This document shows, one piece after another, positions 33,185 to 44,779 of a DNA stretch of 64,000 nucleotides. The translations under genes were made by a program, and so were the position numbers. The number at the start of each line of letters is the position of its first letter. Position 1 is the stretch's first letter. This DNA is from Limnephilus marmoratus. Lineage: Eukaryota; Arthropoda; Insecta; Trichoptera; Limnephilidae. The notes beneath the pieces are model-generated. The model was not told the DNA's origin, did not search any database, and saw nothing but the letters and a program-made list of their open reading frames with translations. Location: assembly GCA_917880885.1 (NCBI GenBank), contig OU862922.1, positions 27,342,627 through 27,406,626 of the forward strand, written 5' to 3'.

Positions 33185-33696
33185 CGAGTGCAGTTCACAC
33201 GCGGTAGGAGTAAAATTTCACCCACAGAATTTCAACCAATCTCAGCCTTGAAAAGTGAGCACGTAATCAAAGCCGCCAATGAGCGCAGCTTGATGCTTAG
33301 TAGGTACTGTAAGTAGGTGTGGTTTCATTCTCTCGCAGACTAAATCCTATAGATGTATGTGTTTGTCTCTTTTAGTATCGTTTCCGTTTCATCGAGTTTC
33401 AAATCACGACGCGACGGTGCTAAAGAAGTTTCACTTCAAAAAAATATTTTTGTAAAATCAATATCCAATCTTCAGACCACTCCAAAAAGAAAACACAAAA
33501 TAAAGCGATCCGAAGAAGAAAACACAAATACTAATAAGATGACCAAATGTATAGGAAAAGGTGCACTGGAATGGACGACAAAAATATGGAAAAAAATCAT
33601 CCTTCACATTGATAAAAAAAGAGCCTCGTAGTCTTCCCACTCTTATCTAATTTAGTTTTCAAGGTTTCACTTCTACCGCGTGTGAATTGAACACTG
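33185..33696. mobile_element. repQ: 0.5 kb TIR element, complete copy
   Basis: The inverted ends TTCACACGCGGTAGGAG (33195) and CTTCTACCGCGTGTGAA (33686) extend imperfectly to AGTG at the outer margin. The interior includes 'gactaaatcctatag' and 'ccgtttcatcgagtttcaaa', found also at 5.4, 18.1 and 54.5 kb. The AGTG-type ends would suit hAT, but I could not confirm an 8-bp duplication. The lysine-rich 92-codon frame inside (33353-33631) is probably incidental. Confidence 0.65.
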
Positions 33697-34731
33697 ATTA
33701 TTTAGATTGGGGTAGTCATTACAGAACAGCGAATTAATTGATGTATAAAAAAAAAGTTCTTATGTAGGTATAACAAGCCTAGAAAAAAATAAAGTATTAG
33801 GTTTATAAAAAATACGTTCAAATGCAAACTCACCTACTTATAAACCCCTTTTCGGATATGGTTTTATTTTTTAATGTGGCAAATTCAGTTTCTTAAAATT
33901 ATTTTTACGCCCGAACTTCACAAACTAAAATAAAATATGCATTTTCGCGTTGTTATTTTTGACATCAACCGATATGTCCGGCACTCGACGAATTTGGATT
34001 TTTAAAGTGAACCTTATGCCGTGCACCAAAGGACTACAAGCGTGGCACACCCATTTTGTATTAGTTCGGCCCAGACTGCGAATAGACGTCCTAGACTTCG
34101 CGTCGCTTGGTTCCGTGAAATCAATTTTAAATTTCCTTGTTATTACAATAAACAATGCGTAAAAAAGGAGTCAAAGTTTTTTACAGGCCTTTAAGAAATC
34201 AACCCATAAAAAAATCTCAAATACCTTTTCCAACCTTTCCAAAAGCATTTTCTCAAGTATTTTTAAACTCCTCCCAAAAAAGAGGCGTGGATTCCGTTTT
34301 TGATTTTTTCCTGGACTCAATTGGATCACCTTAACAAAAATATTAAATATTAATAAGAATTTTTTGTTCTGAAAAGCAGCGCCTAAACTCTATCGAAAAT
34401 ACTAACACAAACGAGTTATCAGTTCACAGCACACAAATGTAGGTAGGTATACATTCAATACCTAATCTACTCTGACGTTGGCGGGATTTGGGCATATTAA
34501 GTTCGTGCTTTGGTACAAGTAGTTTTTTTAATGGCCAATGGGGCGTAGCTCCTCGGAGATAGTAAGTACTTCACGCGTATTTTTGAGTTTATTCTGGTTT
34601 TATTTTTGTGTAGGTAATATTTAATATAATTTCTCTTTTTATATGTGAACGGTAGGGTAGTAGGAAATTCTTATGTGCCTATATGGAAAGCACGCCTCTG
34701 GTTGCAGTCAATGAATGGAGCTGGCTTGATG
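33697..34731. other. Unassigned DNA
   Basis: 33925-34160 is open on both strands in overlapping frames of 70-76 codons with no motif. The rest is AT-rich. Confidence 0.4.
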
Positions 34732-34739
34732 GGTTGACC

Positions 34740-35069
34740 CAAAGATATTTAAATACAGAACTATGCTATGGTGTCCGCGCAACTGTCGCCGGACTACGCG
34801 CTAATTAGCGTAGTTTTCATACAAAAAGAATTTGTTCATTTCGTTGATTTTTTGAAAATATGCATTAATATTGGTTAACAATATATTTTGAATAAGGAAA
34901 TAATTCGTTCATTTAGTTTAACGTTCGTTTGGTTTATTCGTTAATTATTTGTTCTTTTAGTTTATTTGTTAATTGGTAAACAATATCGGCGACACCCGGA
35001 AGCGCAGACCCACATAGTAAAAACAGCAGATAGCACATCTACCTTATATTCCAACATCCAATAACTTTG
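34740..35069. mobile_element. hAT-type MITE, tandem copy 1
   Basis: It begins CAAAGATATT and ends AACTTTG, with GGTTGACC on both sides (34732-34739 and 35070-35077). The 330-bp body is the reverse-orientation homologue of 24549-24863. Confidence 0.9.
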
Positions 35070-35077
35070 GGTTGACC

Positions 35078-35402
35078 CAAAGATATTCAAATACAGAAAG
35101 ATTTGCTATGGTGTCCGCGCAACTGTCGCCGGACTACGCGCTAATTAGCGTAGTTTTCTTACAAAAAGAATTTGTTCATTTCGTTGATTTTTTGAAAATG
35201 TGCATTAATATTGGTTAACAATATATTTTGAATAAGGAAAGAATTCGTTCATTTAGTTTAACGTTCGTTTGGTTTGTTCATTAATTATTTGTTCTTTTAG
35301 TTTATTTGTTAATTTGCTAAACAATATCGGCGACACCCGGAAGCGCAGACCCACATAGTAAAAACAGCAGATAGCACATCTACTTATATTACAATATCTT
35401 TG
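35078..35402. mobile_element. hAT-type MITE, tandem copy 2
   Basis: It begins CAAAGATATTC immediately after the GGTTGACC that ends copy 1, and finishes ATATCTTTG before a third GGTTGACC (35403-35410). It is very similar to copy 1. Confidence 0.9.
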
Positions 35403-35740
35403 GGTTGACCCAACAACTGAAGACTTACGCATATTATTTACAGATATGTTACAGCGTTACTACATCGTTACATTTTCGGATGTCGGCAGACATAAACCGT
35501 TTTCGATACGGAAATAAAAAATGTTAGTCTACGAGTTATAAATGTTCCACAAATTGAGAACTTGCGCCAGATGGATTGAAATAACTATGTGTGTTTTTAT
35601 ATGTGATGTTCCAACAAGGGTTCCACTGTTAGAATTAGTGAGGCAATCCCAATATTGGGAAATTTTGCGAAGGTGAAAGGAAGGTAGTAAGGTTGACATG
35701 TATATATATATTTATAATATTCATTTTGCCGCCCCAGGAA

Positions 35741-36053
35741 CCATATATTGGATAACCACCACCTCTGCCATAGGTCACCCCTACATGGTGACTTAGCGGG
35801 GGTGCCCGGGTTAACGGGGTGAGGTTTGTCCAGGTCTTGGCGGCCAATGCGTCCGCCCATCTGCTGCGTGGTGGGCAGGATCGAGAGAGACTGGTTGAGG
35901 GAATATTTTATCCTCTCCAGCCGGATTCTGTTGACCCTTAGCCTTGCCCTCAGATTTCTACCCACCCCTCATACCGATTTCCTTCCCAGAACTTCCTCCC
36001 CTTCTTTTCCTTAAAAAAACCCTCCACACAGCATTCCCTAAGATGACTTTTTT
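35741..36053 (+). mobile_element. repA copy 5, sense on the plus strand
   Basis: It reads from 'aaccatatattggataacc' to 'cctccacacagcattcc' and a short A/T tail. The middle keeps 'ggatcgagagagactggttg'. It lacks the first part of the head. Its tail end meets the tail end of copy 6. Confidence 0.7.
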
Positions 36054-36414
36054 TTACATGAGCTCTTTGGTGATGATATCTGGAGGATTTTTTTTAAAGA
36101 AAGGAAGGAGAGGAGAGTTCTGGGAAGGAAAAGGGTTTAAGGGGTGGGTTTGGAATTGATGGATCTGGAAAAGGGTTTAAGGGGTGGGTTTGGAATTGAT
36201 GGATCTGGAAAAGGGTTTAAGGAGTGGGTTTGGAATTGATGGATCTGAAAATGGATCTGGAATTCAGTGTGTTATCTGCCTCCAAGACCTAGACAAACCT
36301 CACCCCATGAACCCTGGCACCCCTGCTGAATCACCAAACGTAGCAAACCACTTGGGGTGACCTATGGCAGAGGTGTTGGTTACCCAATAAAGGTTACCGG
36401 GGCGGCAAGGGAAT
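36054..36414 (-). mobile_element. repA copy 6 with internal 40-bp triplication
   Basis: Oppositely oriented to copy 5 and joined tail to tail. It contains three tandem copies of a 40-bp unit at 36127-36246 and ends in a degraded head ('aaggttaccggggcgg'). Confidence 0.75.
36127..36246. repeat. 40-bp tandem triplication
   Basis: Three units starting GGAAAAGGGTTTAAGG at 36127, 36167 and 36207, differing by one base (GGGGTGGG to GGAGTGGG in the third). It arose within repA, because a single unit's first half is normal repA sequence. Confidence 0.95.
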
Positions 36415-36429
36415 TATTTTACTTAGGGC

Positions 36430-36640
36430 TTCCTGTGTGCACATATATATGTAAAAAAAAAATAAAAAACAAAAAAATATATATATATATATACCTATGT
36501 GCACTTCTAGCATTAACCCCCGATACATTTTTCCATATACCATTGCGATGTTTAGATTCTAATCCGGGTTTTGAACTCGTCGCCTCAGGATAAAGGCCAA
36601 GGATCGGACCGCTCAGCTAAGGAAGTTGTCTTATGCTGGC
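36430..36640 (-). mobile_element. tRNA-headed SINE, separate degenerate family
   Basis: On the minus strand, TTAGCTGAGCGGTCC (box A region) and GAGTTCAAAACCC (box B) at about 36630-36560 form a tRNA-like head. Next come 'gggggttaatgctagaagtgc', (AT)n at 36478-36494 and A/T runs. The 'cacttctagcattaaccccc' segment recurs at 40893-40914. It differs from SINE-B and SINE-C heads. Confidence 0.6.
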
Positions 36641-37175
36641 AGTGATATCTAGTAAAAACCCGTTAGATTTACGCTTTGTTTTTACTGTTTATAGGAAAGT
36701 GCAAACCTGAAAGTAAGAATTAAAAATATTTCATTATTTGCGAAAAATGGTTTTAGCTTTTCATTCCTTACATTTGAAGACGGCTTATCATTGAATGCAA
36801 AAAATAAATATGAAATTCAACATACATTTTCAACAACGTTTTTTTATACACACATCACGATTCATTGTCTTATGTTTATGTTAAGATTTCATATGTAGAT
36901 ATTCCTTGTAAACATTTGTGGGAAGCCTCTCAAAACCAGACAGGGCAGATTGCGTTTTATGTTAAGGCCCCGCAACCGCGCACCAAAAGAAGAAGATGGA
37001 GAGTCATGAAATTACGAATTTTAGAGGAGAGCGCTAGTATTTAAAGTGACAAAATCGATGCGAAAATTGGAAAATGTTTAATAAAACACGACTCGTTTTA
37101 AATAGAGCAAAAATCTAACGAGGGTTGTCTTAAACTGCATTTAAAAAAACACATATAACTTGTAAAATAACTGAA
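36641..37175. other. Unassigned AT-rich DNA
   Basis: No recognised element. Short poly-A and purine runs only. Confidence 0.4.
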
Positions 37176-37330
37176 ACAAACGTGTTTTTCATAATTTTTG
37201 GAGCATACTTTTCGATTTTTTTCTATCGAGGGAATTTTATGTAATTTGCATTTCGGCACGACGAATGTCTAGATATTATCTTCAAAAATAACATATATTT
37301 TTTTAAGAGCTTAAAAACTTTAAATGTTTA
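37176..37330. repeat. repO fragment, copy 2
   Basis: 'gtgtttttcataatttttgg' through 'tatcgagggaattttatgt' matches 14474-14565. Extent beyond this is not resolved. Confidence 0.5.
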
Positions 37331-37449
37331 AGCGAGGTTTGCAAGAAGTCGGTAGAAATTCGGGTAACGGCGTCTTAAATTCGCATTCTCAAATCAAGAT
37401 TTAGGCAATTTCCCGTAATATTTCATGTGAGGCCGCATCTCCCTGGGCA

Positions 37450-38062
37450 TCAATTTAATTGTACAGTGAAATCTGATACATCGCCCGTAATTACACCGAC
37501 GGAAGGGTGAAAATGTTCAGGAAAATTCACAGCAAGAATGTCATGAATACGCCGAGTTTTCAAGACGATTTTCCCATTAACGCTAATGGGGCAGCTTTGT
37601 ACGGGAGCCGAGAGAAAATACGGTCGCGTCCGAGTACATAAAACCTTCTGTACAGAGCCATGTACGCAAAGCCTTGGACCAGTGACAGAGTACTCGGAAA
37701 CGGCCTTTGGCTTTTTCAACATGACTCCCATTGATCATTCGCTTTCTGTCAACTGTCGCTTTTGATAAAAAACAATTCGGGGATTGCTTTGTACGCGGAA
37801 GCGACAACCTGTGTCCTTTTTGAACAAACAGTATAAATGGATAAAAAGCTCTGTACATAAAAGTGTACTTTTTTTGTAGAGCGGATTTATGAAAATTGTC
37901 AATTTTCTTTAAGCGTTTGGGGTGAGCCAAGCATTTGATGTTTTCACAATAAAATGATTCTCTTTCGATTGGTCCCATTCCATTTTCGTTTTTCCTATCA
38001 TCAGACTGCAGCTCATAATAGCGTGAGTGTCCGTACGTTTTGAGATGGGGCGTCACCAACAA
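37450..38062 (-). other. Unrecognised open region (159- and 93-codon overlapping frames)
   Basis: Two overlapping minus frames, 37583-38062 and 37450-37731, stay open in a moderately GC-rich island. Neither has a recognisable domain, signal peptide or transmembrane segment. The longer has scattered Lys/Arg and Cys/His residues without regular spacing. It could be a decayed element ORF or chance. No other copy was noticed in the window. Confidence 0.2.
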
Positions 38063-39418
38063 CTATGTGATATGACCAAGGTATTAGACATTCTATTTTT
38101 TTATCTACCAAAAACGAGTTAAGTTAACATTTAAATTATAAACGTCTTTCAACCGAATGAAAGTTAAAAAAAGCTATTAGATCATACTCAAGCAATTATT
38201 AATATATAATTTTCCTTTGCGAAACATCTTTACTAAGGAGGGATTAGACAGAAGTATTCTGTCTAATACCATTCTGCTATTAAAATCAATTTTAGTGATC
38301 TTATTTCTAGGCGTGAACATTATTTTCATTCGTCTAGACTTCCACTTTTTAAAAATCAAAGACAAACTCGTGAAGGGTTCTCCTGATAAAATCTTATCCA
38401 TAGAAGGTCCTTATATAAACTAGCGCCCTAATCTCATGCGTGCGAAGCTATTTTTTGACAAAGATTACAAAGGATTAGGGATGACGACTCCGTAAAACCG
38501 AATGAGACACGCTCGTGTAATAATTGCTCGCACGAAATATTAATTTGCTTGGAAAACTGTGTTGTGTGTGTCGCGTAGATTGCTTTAGTTGTTAGGAGTA
38601 CATTATGAGGAAGTCTTAACCTAAATTCGTGCATTAACAAGGATACAAGAATAGTTTTAGGAAGAAGTAGTTCATAATAATATTGGTTGGTATTTAGAGC
38701 ATGTTCATAAATGAACAATATTTTTATTCATATCTTATTACGAAATATTAGAATGAGTGAATGGTCGAATTGAAAGATGGCAATTTATATGGACGTGGAA
38801 CATGAGGGCCTCAGACAGTAATAACGAATTCCCCCTCTACCCTTTTTTTTAAAGATAGTGATATCTGAAGGATGTTTTATTTTAAACATTTTCCGCTAGG
38901 TCCTGACAGCAAAGGTTGAAAAACTGTTGTTCTGAATTACTACAGACGGATTGTTATTATTAATGTCACATTGTCAAACGCACGCGTAGAGTCGGCTATC
39001 AGTTAACTGTCAAATTACTTAAATGAAATATATAGTATGAATTTAAACAAATATGTTCATGTTCGAAACGTGCGCTATCTAATAACGTTAACTTCATTGC
39101 CAGTTTTAATTTATCAATAATTTCAAAAAATTGTCCAATTTTCCTCGACAATGTTTAAAGAATCATAATTGTGACAATTATACAACGGTTTCAGGCTACA
39201 ATTTTGTGCACACCATCGGTAACTCTTTTGCTAATGTAGCTGATATATTTAATATTTCCTCATTTGAAGTACAAAACTGTACCTACTTATTAAACACTTT
39301 AGCAGTGTCGTATAACAGGTTTTTGTTTTTGTTTTTCTTCGTAATTGATTTCTTTTACTTTGAACTAATGTACATTCTTTCTCTCTTTTGCTTTGTTTAT
39401 ACTTATATAATCAATCTT
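38063..39418. other. Unassigned DNA
   Basis: 38177-38423 is open on both strands in overlapping frames, with no motif. AT-rich elsewhere. Confidence 0.4.
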
Positions 39419-39420
39419 AT

Positions 39421-39551
39421 TTCTTTATTCTTTCTATATTTTTATATTATTTGTACTCTTGACTGTCAATAATTATCATTTACATAAATATAGTTCCTGT
39501 ACAAAGACAGTCAGAGTAAAAATAATATAAAAATATAGAAAGAATAAAGAA
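39421..39551. repeat. AT-rich foldback
   Basis: The left arm 39421-39467 (TTCTTTATTCTTTCTATATT... to GACTGTC) is inverted at 39506-39551 (GACAGTC... to AAAGAATAAAGAAA), with a loop of about 38 bp and few mismatches. The arms end in a homologous TTTCTTT/AAAGAAA. Confidence 0.75.
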
Positions 39552-40892
39552 AAAAGATATAAATAAATCGATCACCGAAATTTGAAAAACTGTGCAGTAC
39601 ATAAAGGTTATTGTTCAGGAAGTGAAAAGAAAGTTTTTTATTTTTTCTTTCGTAGATCTATAATTATGATTTCTTATTATACAATAACATTGAATAGATC
39701 TTTCAGAATATTTAATATTTTTGTATAAATTTCTAAAACAGTATTTAATTTTTCAGAAAAAAAAATCCTCTTAAAATGCACGTTGTAAAAGGCGCACGTA
39801 TTTTTCAAGAAATATTTCGTTGACGTAAATGTAAAAGAGCAAAAAATGGAGAAAAATAATATATTTAACTCATTTTTGGATTTACTTTCCTTTAAAGTAT
39901 TTCAATTTGCCGCTAATGAAATGCTCATTGTGCAGCAAATCACTTTTCAATAATGCAGTTAAATAATAACGGTTCACCGACAATATGAAATAACACCAGC
40001 TAATCAAAACTTGGTTCGTATTCGTCACATAATTCGTAGGAATTTTAAGCACAGTGTGTTTTCATCGCACCAGGCTTTAGTTTCTGATAACTTTTGAGTA
40101 ACCTGTTATTTGAACCGCGGACTCGCCATTAATAACTTGTGGTCATCCCTTAAGACAAACAGCACTGCCTGTGGTCTCGAGCGGGTAACATTTCTATTTA
40201 AACTTTGAGATTGTGTTCCCGCTATGCAACAGTGTTGTATTCGCATTTCGCAGTGCTTGCATGTTGCGATGCATAATGAAATGGGGAGATTTGAATACGG
40301 ACGATACGTTGTTCGATTCCGTGTACGAAAGGTTGCATTCAATATTTCGTACAATGTACACACCTCGGAAATGTGTATGCAGTAAGCGGTATGCAGAAAT
40401 GACATTGTATGCAGAAATGGTTTCTAATTACTTTTCTAATACCTGCATAGAAGTACGCGTATGCGAATTGTTGGTAATTTACACAATAATACTGATTGCT
40501 AATATTCTGCATTAATGCAACAAATGTATTTGTTAGAAACAAACCTAATACTGGAAGTGAATCGCCCGGGGGTGAAGATTGTTTATTGACTTCTTGACAC
40601 AACTAAATGTTGAATCAAAATTTTGACCTCTACGAGTACATTATATAGGTCACAAATTTTATCAATCAAGAGCACCCGATTGAGGCACTGCTGAAAACCA
40701 GTTACATTCCAGGAGAAATTCTGAATGTATGACCTGAAAACCTGAATGATAAATACACGGAATGTGTAAAATTGTGTAAATCTATTGATGAATAAATGTT
40801 TTTATTATTATTATATTCAGAGCATTAAAATAAGGTTACAGTACTTTCTTGTACCTAAATCAAATAACCAAAATTGACATACGCAGTAATAC
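39552..40892. other. Unassigned AT-rich DNA
   Basis: Overlapping frames of about 100 codons on both strands at 40106-40515 carry no motif. No repeat partner was noticed. Confidence 0.4.
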
Positions 40893-41010
40893 GCACTTCT
40901 AGCATTAACCCCCAGACATATTTTACCCGAACTCCACACAGGAGGCTCTGAGGAAAATAATTTCCCCCAGAGCCTATGTCATCTTTGGAATTGTTGTGTG
41001 GAGGATCTTT
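40893..41010 (-). mobile_element. repA tail fragment next to SINE-like segment
   Basis: 'cacttctagcattaaccccc' (shared with 36508-36527) is followed by 'gaactccacacaggagg' and the repA terminal stem-loop, ending at 'tgttgtgtggaggatc'. Only the A-tail third of repA remains. Confidence 0.6.
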
Positions 41011-42171
41011 TTATGGAGAATTAGAAGTGAACAAGGATCTTGAAGAGACTCAAGTTGTGGAACACAGGCCAGCAAATCTTTCCACGTGAACTAAAGAACT
41101 AGTCGAGGAAACGACCTGTTCTCATGTGACAAATTTCAAAAGTGTACAAAAGGTGTGCATTTGCGTGTATTCCAACCATCCACCGTTGCCAAAGGGATCA
41201 ATAACGCTAGTTCCTGTGAGTATTTCCATTGAAATACCGTTAAAACAAGGTCAGCATTCAGCACGACCCTGCGCTCTAAAAATTGCAAGCCATTTGTTAA
41301 GACAGGGAATATATCAAACCGTTTCTGCAAGAGTCAAGAGTTTTTTTCTAGTATTTTGAGGCTCCAGATCAGAGGTGGCTGTCAAATTCAACCATGGGCG
41401 CACTACTTACAACTTATACAGGGTCAGCAATTGGGTATTATTAAGGTATAATGTCTTATAAGCAATTTCGATTCCATCGTGCTATTTGAACAATAAAGTC
41501 CAAAAAACTCACTTTTTAGCCTTTTGACTAATTACAGTACACATCCCTCTGGTTCGCGTTTATCCTTCTGATATTGGGAAGTAGATATATGATTAGCCAT
41601 ACCATATCTTTTATCTTTTATCCCCACTAATACTACAAACTTAGATTTACAGAAGAATATTAAGAACTCAAGTTATATGAAAAATATTGGCTCATTTTCG
41701 TCTTTTCATTAATTTACGGTACACATTTTTACCTGTGACTTCAGTAGTTTTGTGTTATTATTTCATGTTTCATTTAATAGTTTAATGCTTCCTGTAAACA
41801 GAATCAGATGTGCACTAAACTTGATTCTTGGCTCAGGGATTGGCGAGTTAGGATTAGATTTAATGTACGAGTAGGTGAACTTTCAGCTACGGCCGTGAAG
41901 TTTAAACACCTGAAAGCCGTAAAATTCACTTGCTGAGCCAGCATGAAATCATTAAAATCGTTGGGGTTATACTAAAGATGCAGCAGGAGAATTACAAGAG
42001 GATGCAGCAGACTGAGGAAAATATTCTTCCAAAACTATTCCATACGTTCACCGTATCATCTGCATTCATCGCTCACTGAGTGGAAAGCTGAGTCACTCGG
42101 ATGCAGCCACGACAATGACGTTAGTTTACTTCTGTGGTCTGTCCCAGAAACTAAATAGTCGGGGAAAAGTA
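41011..42171. other. Unassigned DNA
   Basis: Frames at 41126-41359 overlap on both strands without motifs. Nothing else recognised. Confidence 0.4.
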
Positions 42172-42597
42172 AGGCTGAATTTAGTCTCACGCTCACCGTC
42201 AGCGCTCATAGATCAGTGCGTAGTTCGTCAGCACTGAGGCTCAGCGTGGCTCTTACTGTACAGGCGAAGACCAAAATGCGGAGTGTATTAGTTATTGCTA
42301 CTTTGTACTACCTATCCCAAAAAAATAAAAACGATTCGCTATGACTGTACACGCTGACGACGTCCGCTCCGCTCGACACTAGAACGCTCACAGAAAGCAG
42401 AGGCGCTCCTGCGATCGTCAGCGCCGACAGCTACGCGGCGCCGACGCGCGACGCGTACGGTCGCGTAGCCATCAGCGCTGACCACCTTCCGCGCTGATAG
42501 CCACGCGTCATTCAAAAACGCTTTCTACAAGTTCATATATCTCGACCATCAGCGCCGACGGTGCGCGTGCGGTCGGCGTAAGACTAAATTCAGCTTA
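42172..42597. mobile_element. GC-rich MITE with CAGCGC motifs
   Basis: The ends AAGGCTGAATTTAGTCT (42172) and AGACTAAATTCAGCTTAA (42596) are inverted. The interior is strongly GC/CpG-rich in an AT-rich setting. TCAGCGC or CAGCGC words recur in both orientations (for example about 42195, 42420, 42471, 42548). TAAGG at both margins may be a target duplication, though it overlaps the TIR. There is no coding capacity. Confidence 0.7.
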
Positions 42598-43036
42598 AGG
42601 CGGGGAATGAGTGCAGGCTCCCTTCAGTGAACATCGTGGAGGTACTGCAGAACCTTGGAAGTTGCATACGTTGCCTTATGCATTCTTATGCACAATAAGC
42701 ATGGTTCATTAAGGAATTAGGTTGCCCGAGGGTTCGATTGTCACGTCGACAAAAAAACATAATACATAAGAGCGCCTCTCTCTCTACAGAGTAAAGATAG
42801 GATAAATATGTCGCCACCCGGTTTGGCAGCGTTGTGGGATGGGTTAAGGTAGGGTCGTAAGAAGGGATTTATTAATAGTGCGGGTTGAAGAGGTCCGGAT
42901 TATATGAAGGAGGAAAAACAGATTCTGGTAACTCATTCCACATATTATGATTCCAAAAAATGAGTAGAAGAAACGACCCATTCTCATGAAGCCAACATCA
43001 ACTGTGAAAGAGTTTTCTGCTCTACATTGAAGTAGA
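42598..43036. other. Unassigned DNA
   Basis: Contains 'gagggttcgattgtc' at about 42728, a lone box-B-like word without a matching box A. Nothing else recognised. Confidence 0.4.
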
Positions 43037-43220
43037 TTTTTTTTTAAGGCTGGCAACCCGGGCGTTTATTGTAATAATAATATCTTATACAAACAAGTTA
43101 GTAGCCCGCCTCACTAGACTAAGTCTGTTCCGGGGCGGGTACATGAATTTTAACATTAACTCTTTGGTTTGTTGAAAAAAAAACTGTCACTTAAAATTAT
43201 GAATCTAATAAATTATAATT
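43037..43220 (-). repeat. LINE 3' UTR with stem-loop
   Basis: On the minus strand CCCGCC pairs with GGCGGG around GGAACAGAC and CTAGTGA (about 43141-43107). This is the same layout as the 3' UTRs at 4.3 and 23.4 kb but with different paired bases. An ATT-rich tail lies at about 43066-43085. Severely truncated LINE copy. Confidence 0.55.
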
Positions 43221-43830
43221 ATGCAACAATCCTTATAGGTTTCAGATTGTTAACAGTAACAAATTTAATACACAGTGCTCTGTCACTACTTTTATACTAC
43301 CGACTTAATTCTTTAAATATATAATTGTTTTATACCTGTTATTTTTGTAATGATAAATATATATCATAACAAATATATAATACATATAATAATAAACTGA
43401 GCATGAAAGACATAAAATAGGCACAACAAAAGTAGGTATGAGTATTCGCTAAGTAAATTGTACAAAGGAGTTCAACCAGCAGATTCGCATTTGGGCTCAG
43501 GCTACAGTAGATTCAGCAATTATTGTCCCAATATTACACAAAACATGATTCGAAGCATACCGTGACAGTGGTGTAAAACATTTTTAGCAATCAATATAAA
43601 AGTTCGTAATTTTCTTATAATTTAAAGTTTTTCTTTTTGCTATTACGTACACTTATAATAAATACGCTTATAATCCAACAAAAAATATTATCTTATAGCC
43701 CAATCATGGATTTGTTCCCCTACCCACCCACTCTACATTAATACCTACCCACCCAATCTACATTAATAACTAGCAACGGCTCCACCCCACCATAGTAAAA
43801 CATTGTTAGAAACTGTCAAATTATTATAAG
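43221..43830. other. Unassigned AT-rich DNA
   Basis: Contains a tandem near-duplicate 'cctacccaccca(c/a)tctacatt' at about 43721 and 43746. Nothing else recognised. Confidence 0.4.
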
Positions 43831-43875
43831 CTTTCCCTGAAGAAGGAACGTTTGTTCTGAAACCGGCAGGATTTA
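43831..43875 (+). ncRNA. Decayed hammerhead-like motif
   Basis: CTGAAGA (43837-43843) is followed by an extra A, then helix II GGAAC/GTTCT and GAAAC at 43859-43863. The expected GUH cleavage triplet reads GCA, so the conserved U is lost. Helix I is TCC/GGA. The layout, extra base and tiny helix III match the 30.2 and 62.2 kb motifs. Probably inactive. Confidence 0.5.
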
Positions 43876-44698
43876 CGCATTGTATAAGTGGTTTATACAA
43901 AGTTGTATTGTTTCATTTTTCTAAATAAACTTAAGTTCCAAATTGAATTTGCACTTTATTTCAAATATTTTTAAATTTATACTCATATACGATGAAAGCA
44001 GTAGATACGCAGGTATATCAGTAAATATCTCGTGAATTACAAGATTAGTTCTTTCATCAGTGTTGAGTACATTCAACCCACATAAATGTTTGATCGGCGT
44101 GCTGGCACATTTACAATTTATATTATTAATGTTAGACGGTCTGCAGTAGAACTAATAGAACGTATGAAAACCTACACGATAATTGCAATTTATTTATACA
44201 AATCTAAACAACAACAAAAAAAATAATCCCAATTATGAGCTTGATTCCTCGAATTATTATTATTATTAAACAATAGTTAACTTTTTATATAGCGGAATTT
44301 TATTCGCTTTCTATTTATTTATTTCCTTAAAATCGAAAACTCTTTTCAATATTAAAACAATGGTTTTAGTGAAAAGGGTTGAGCATCAAATAAAAGATGT
44401 ACAATGGAGCATTTCGAATTCAAAATAAATAAACCTAAATGGAGCGTTAGAATGACTAAATAGGTAACGAAACCTTAATTGCTTCGTTGATGGTGTCAGT
44501 CTCTTGTTATTTTAAAGGTTAAATGTTAGAAAATCAACCAGAAATCTGCTGAACAGCTCTGAATATTAATATGAAGCCCATTCCATATGTCTGGTGACTG
44601 CAACATTGAAAACTCTATCATAGTAGCCAGAAGCCAGCTTTATTCGGCCGTGACTAAGTATCACTATTTTAGTATTCTGACAAATATGGTTCCGCGAC
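43876..44698. other. Unassigned AT-rich DNA
   Basis: No recognised repeat or gene. Confidence 0.4.
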
Positions 44699-44779
44699 TT
44701 TTCAACCCGCGACAAAATATTCCCGACAAAATATCCCCGATAAAATATCCCACGGACAAAATATCCCCCTACAAAATGT
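44699..44779. repeat. Short tandem GACAAAATATCCC repeats
   Basis: Four to five diverged units of about 15-19 bp, reading gacaaaatat(t/c)ccc, occur between 44712 and 44775. They adjoin the foldback at 44775-44935. Confidence 0.7.

Noticed and set aside
35597..35965. 122-codon minus gene
   Set aside because: It overlaps repA copy 5, and the same sequence occurs in other repA copies in other frames or broken.
36478..36495. (AT)n run as a promoter or origin
   Set aside because: A short microsatellite between a SINE tail and repA. No other supporting signal.
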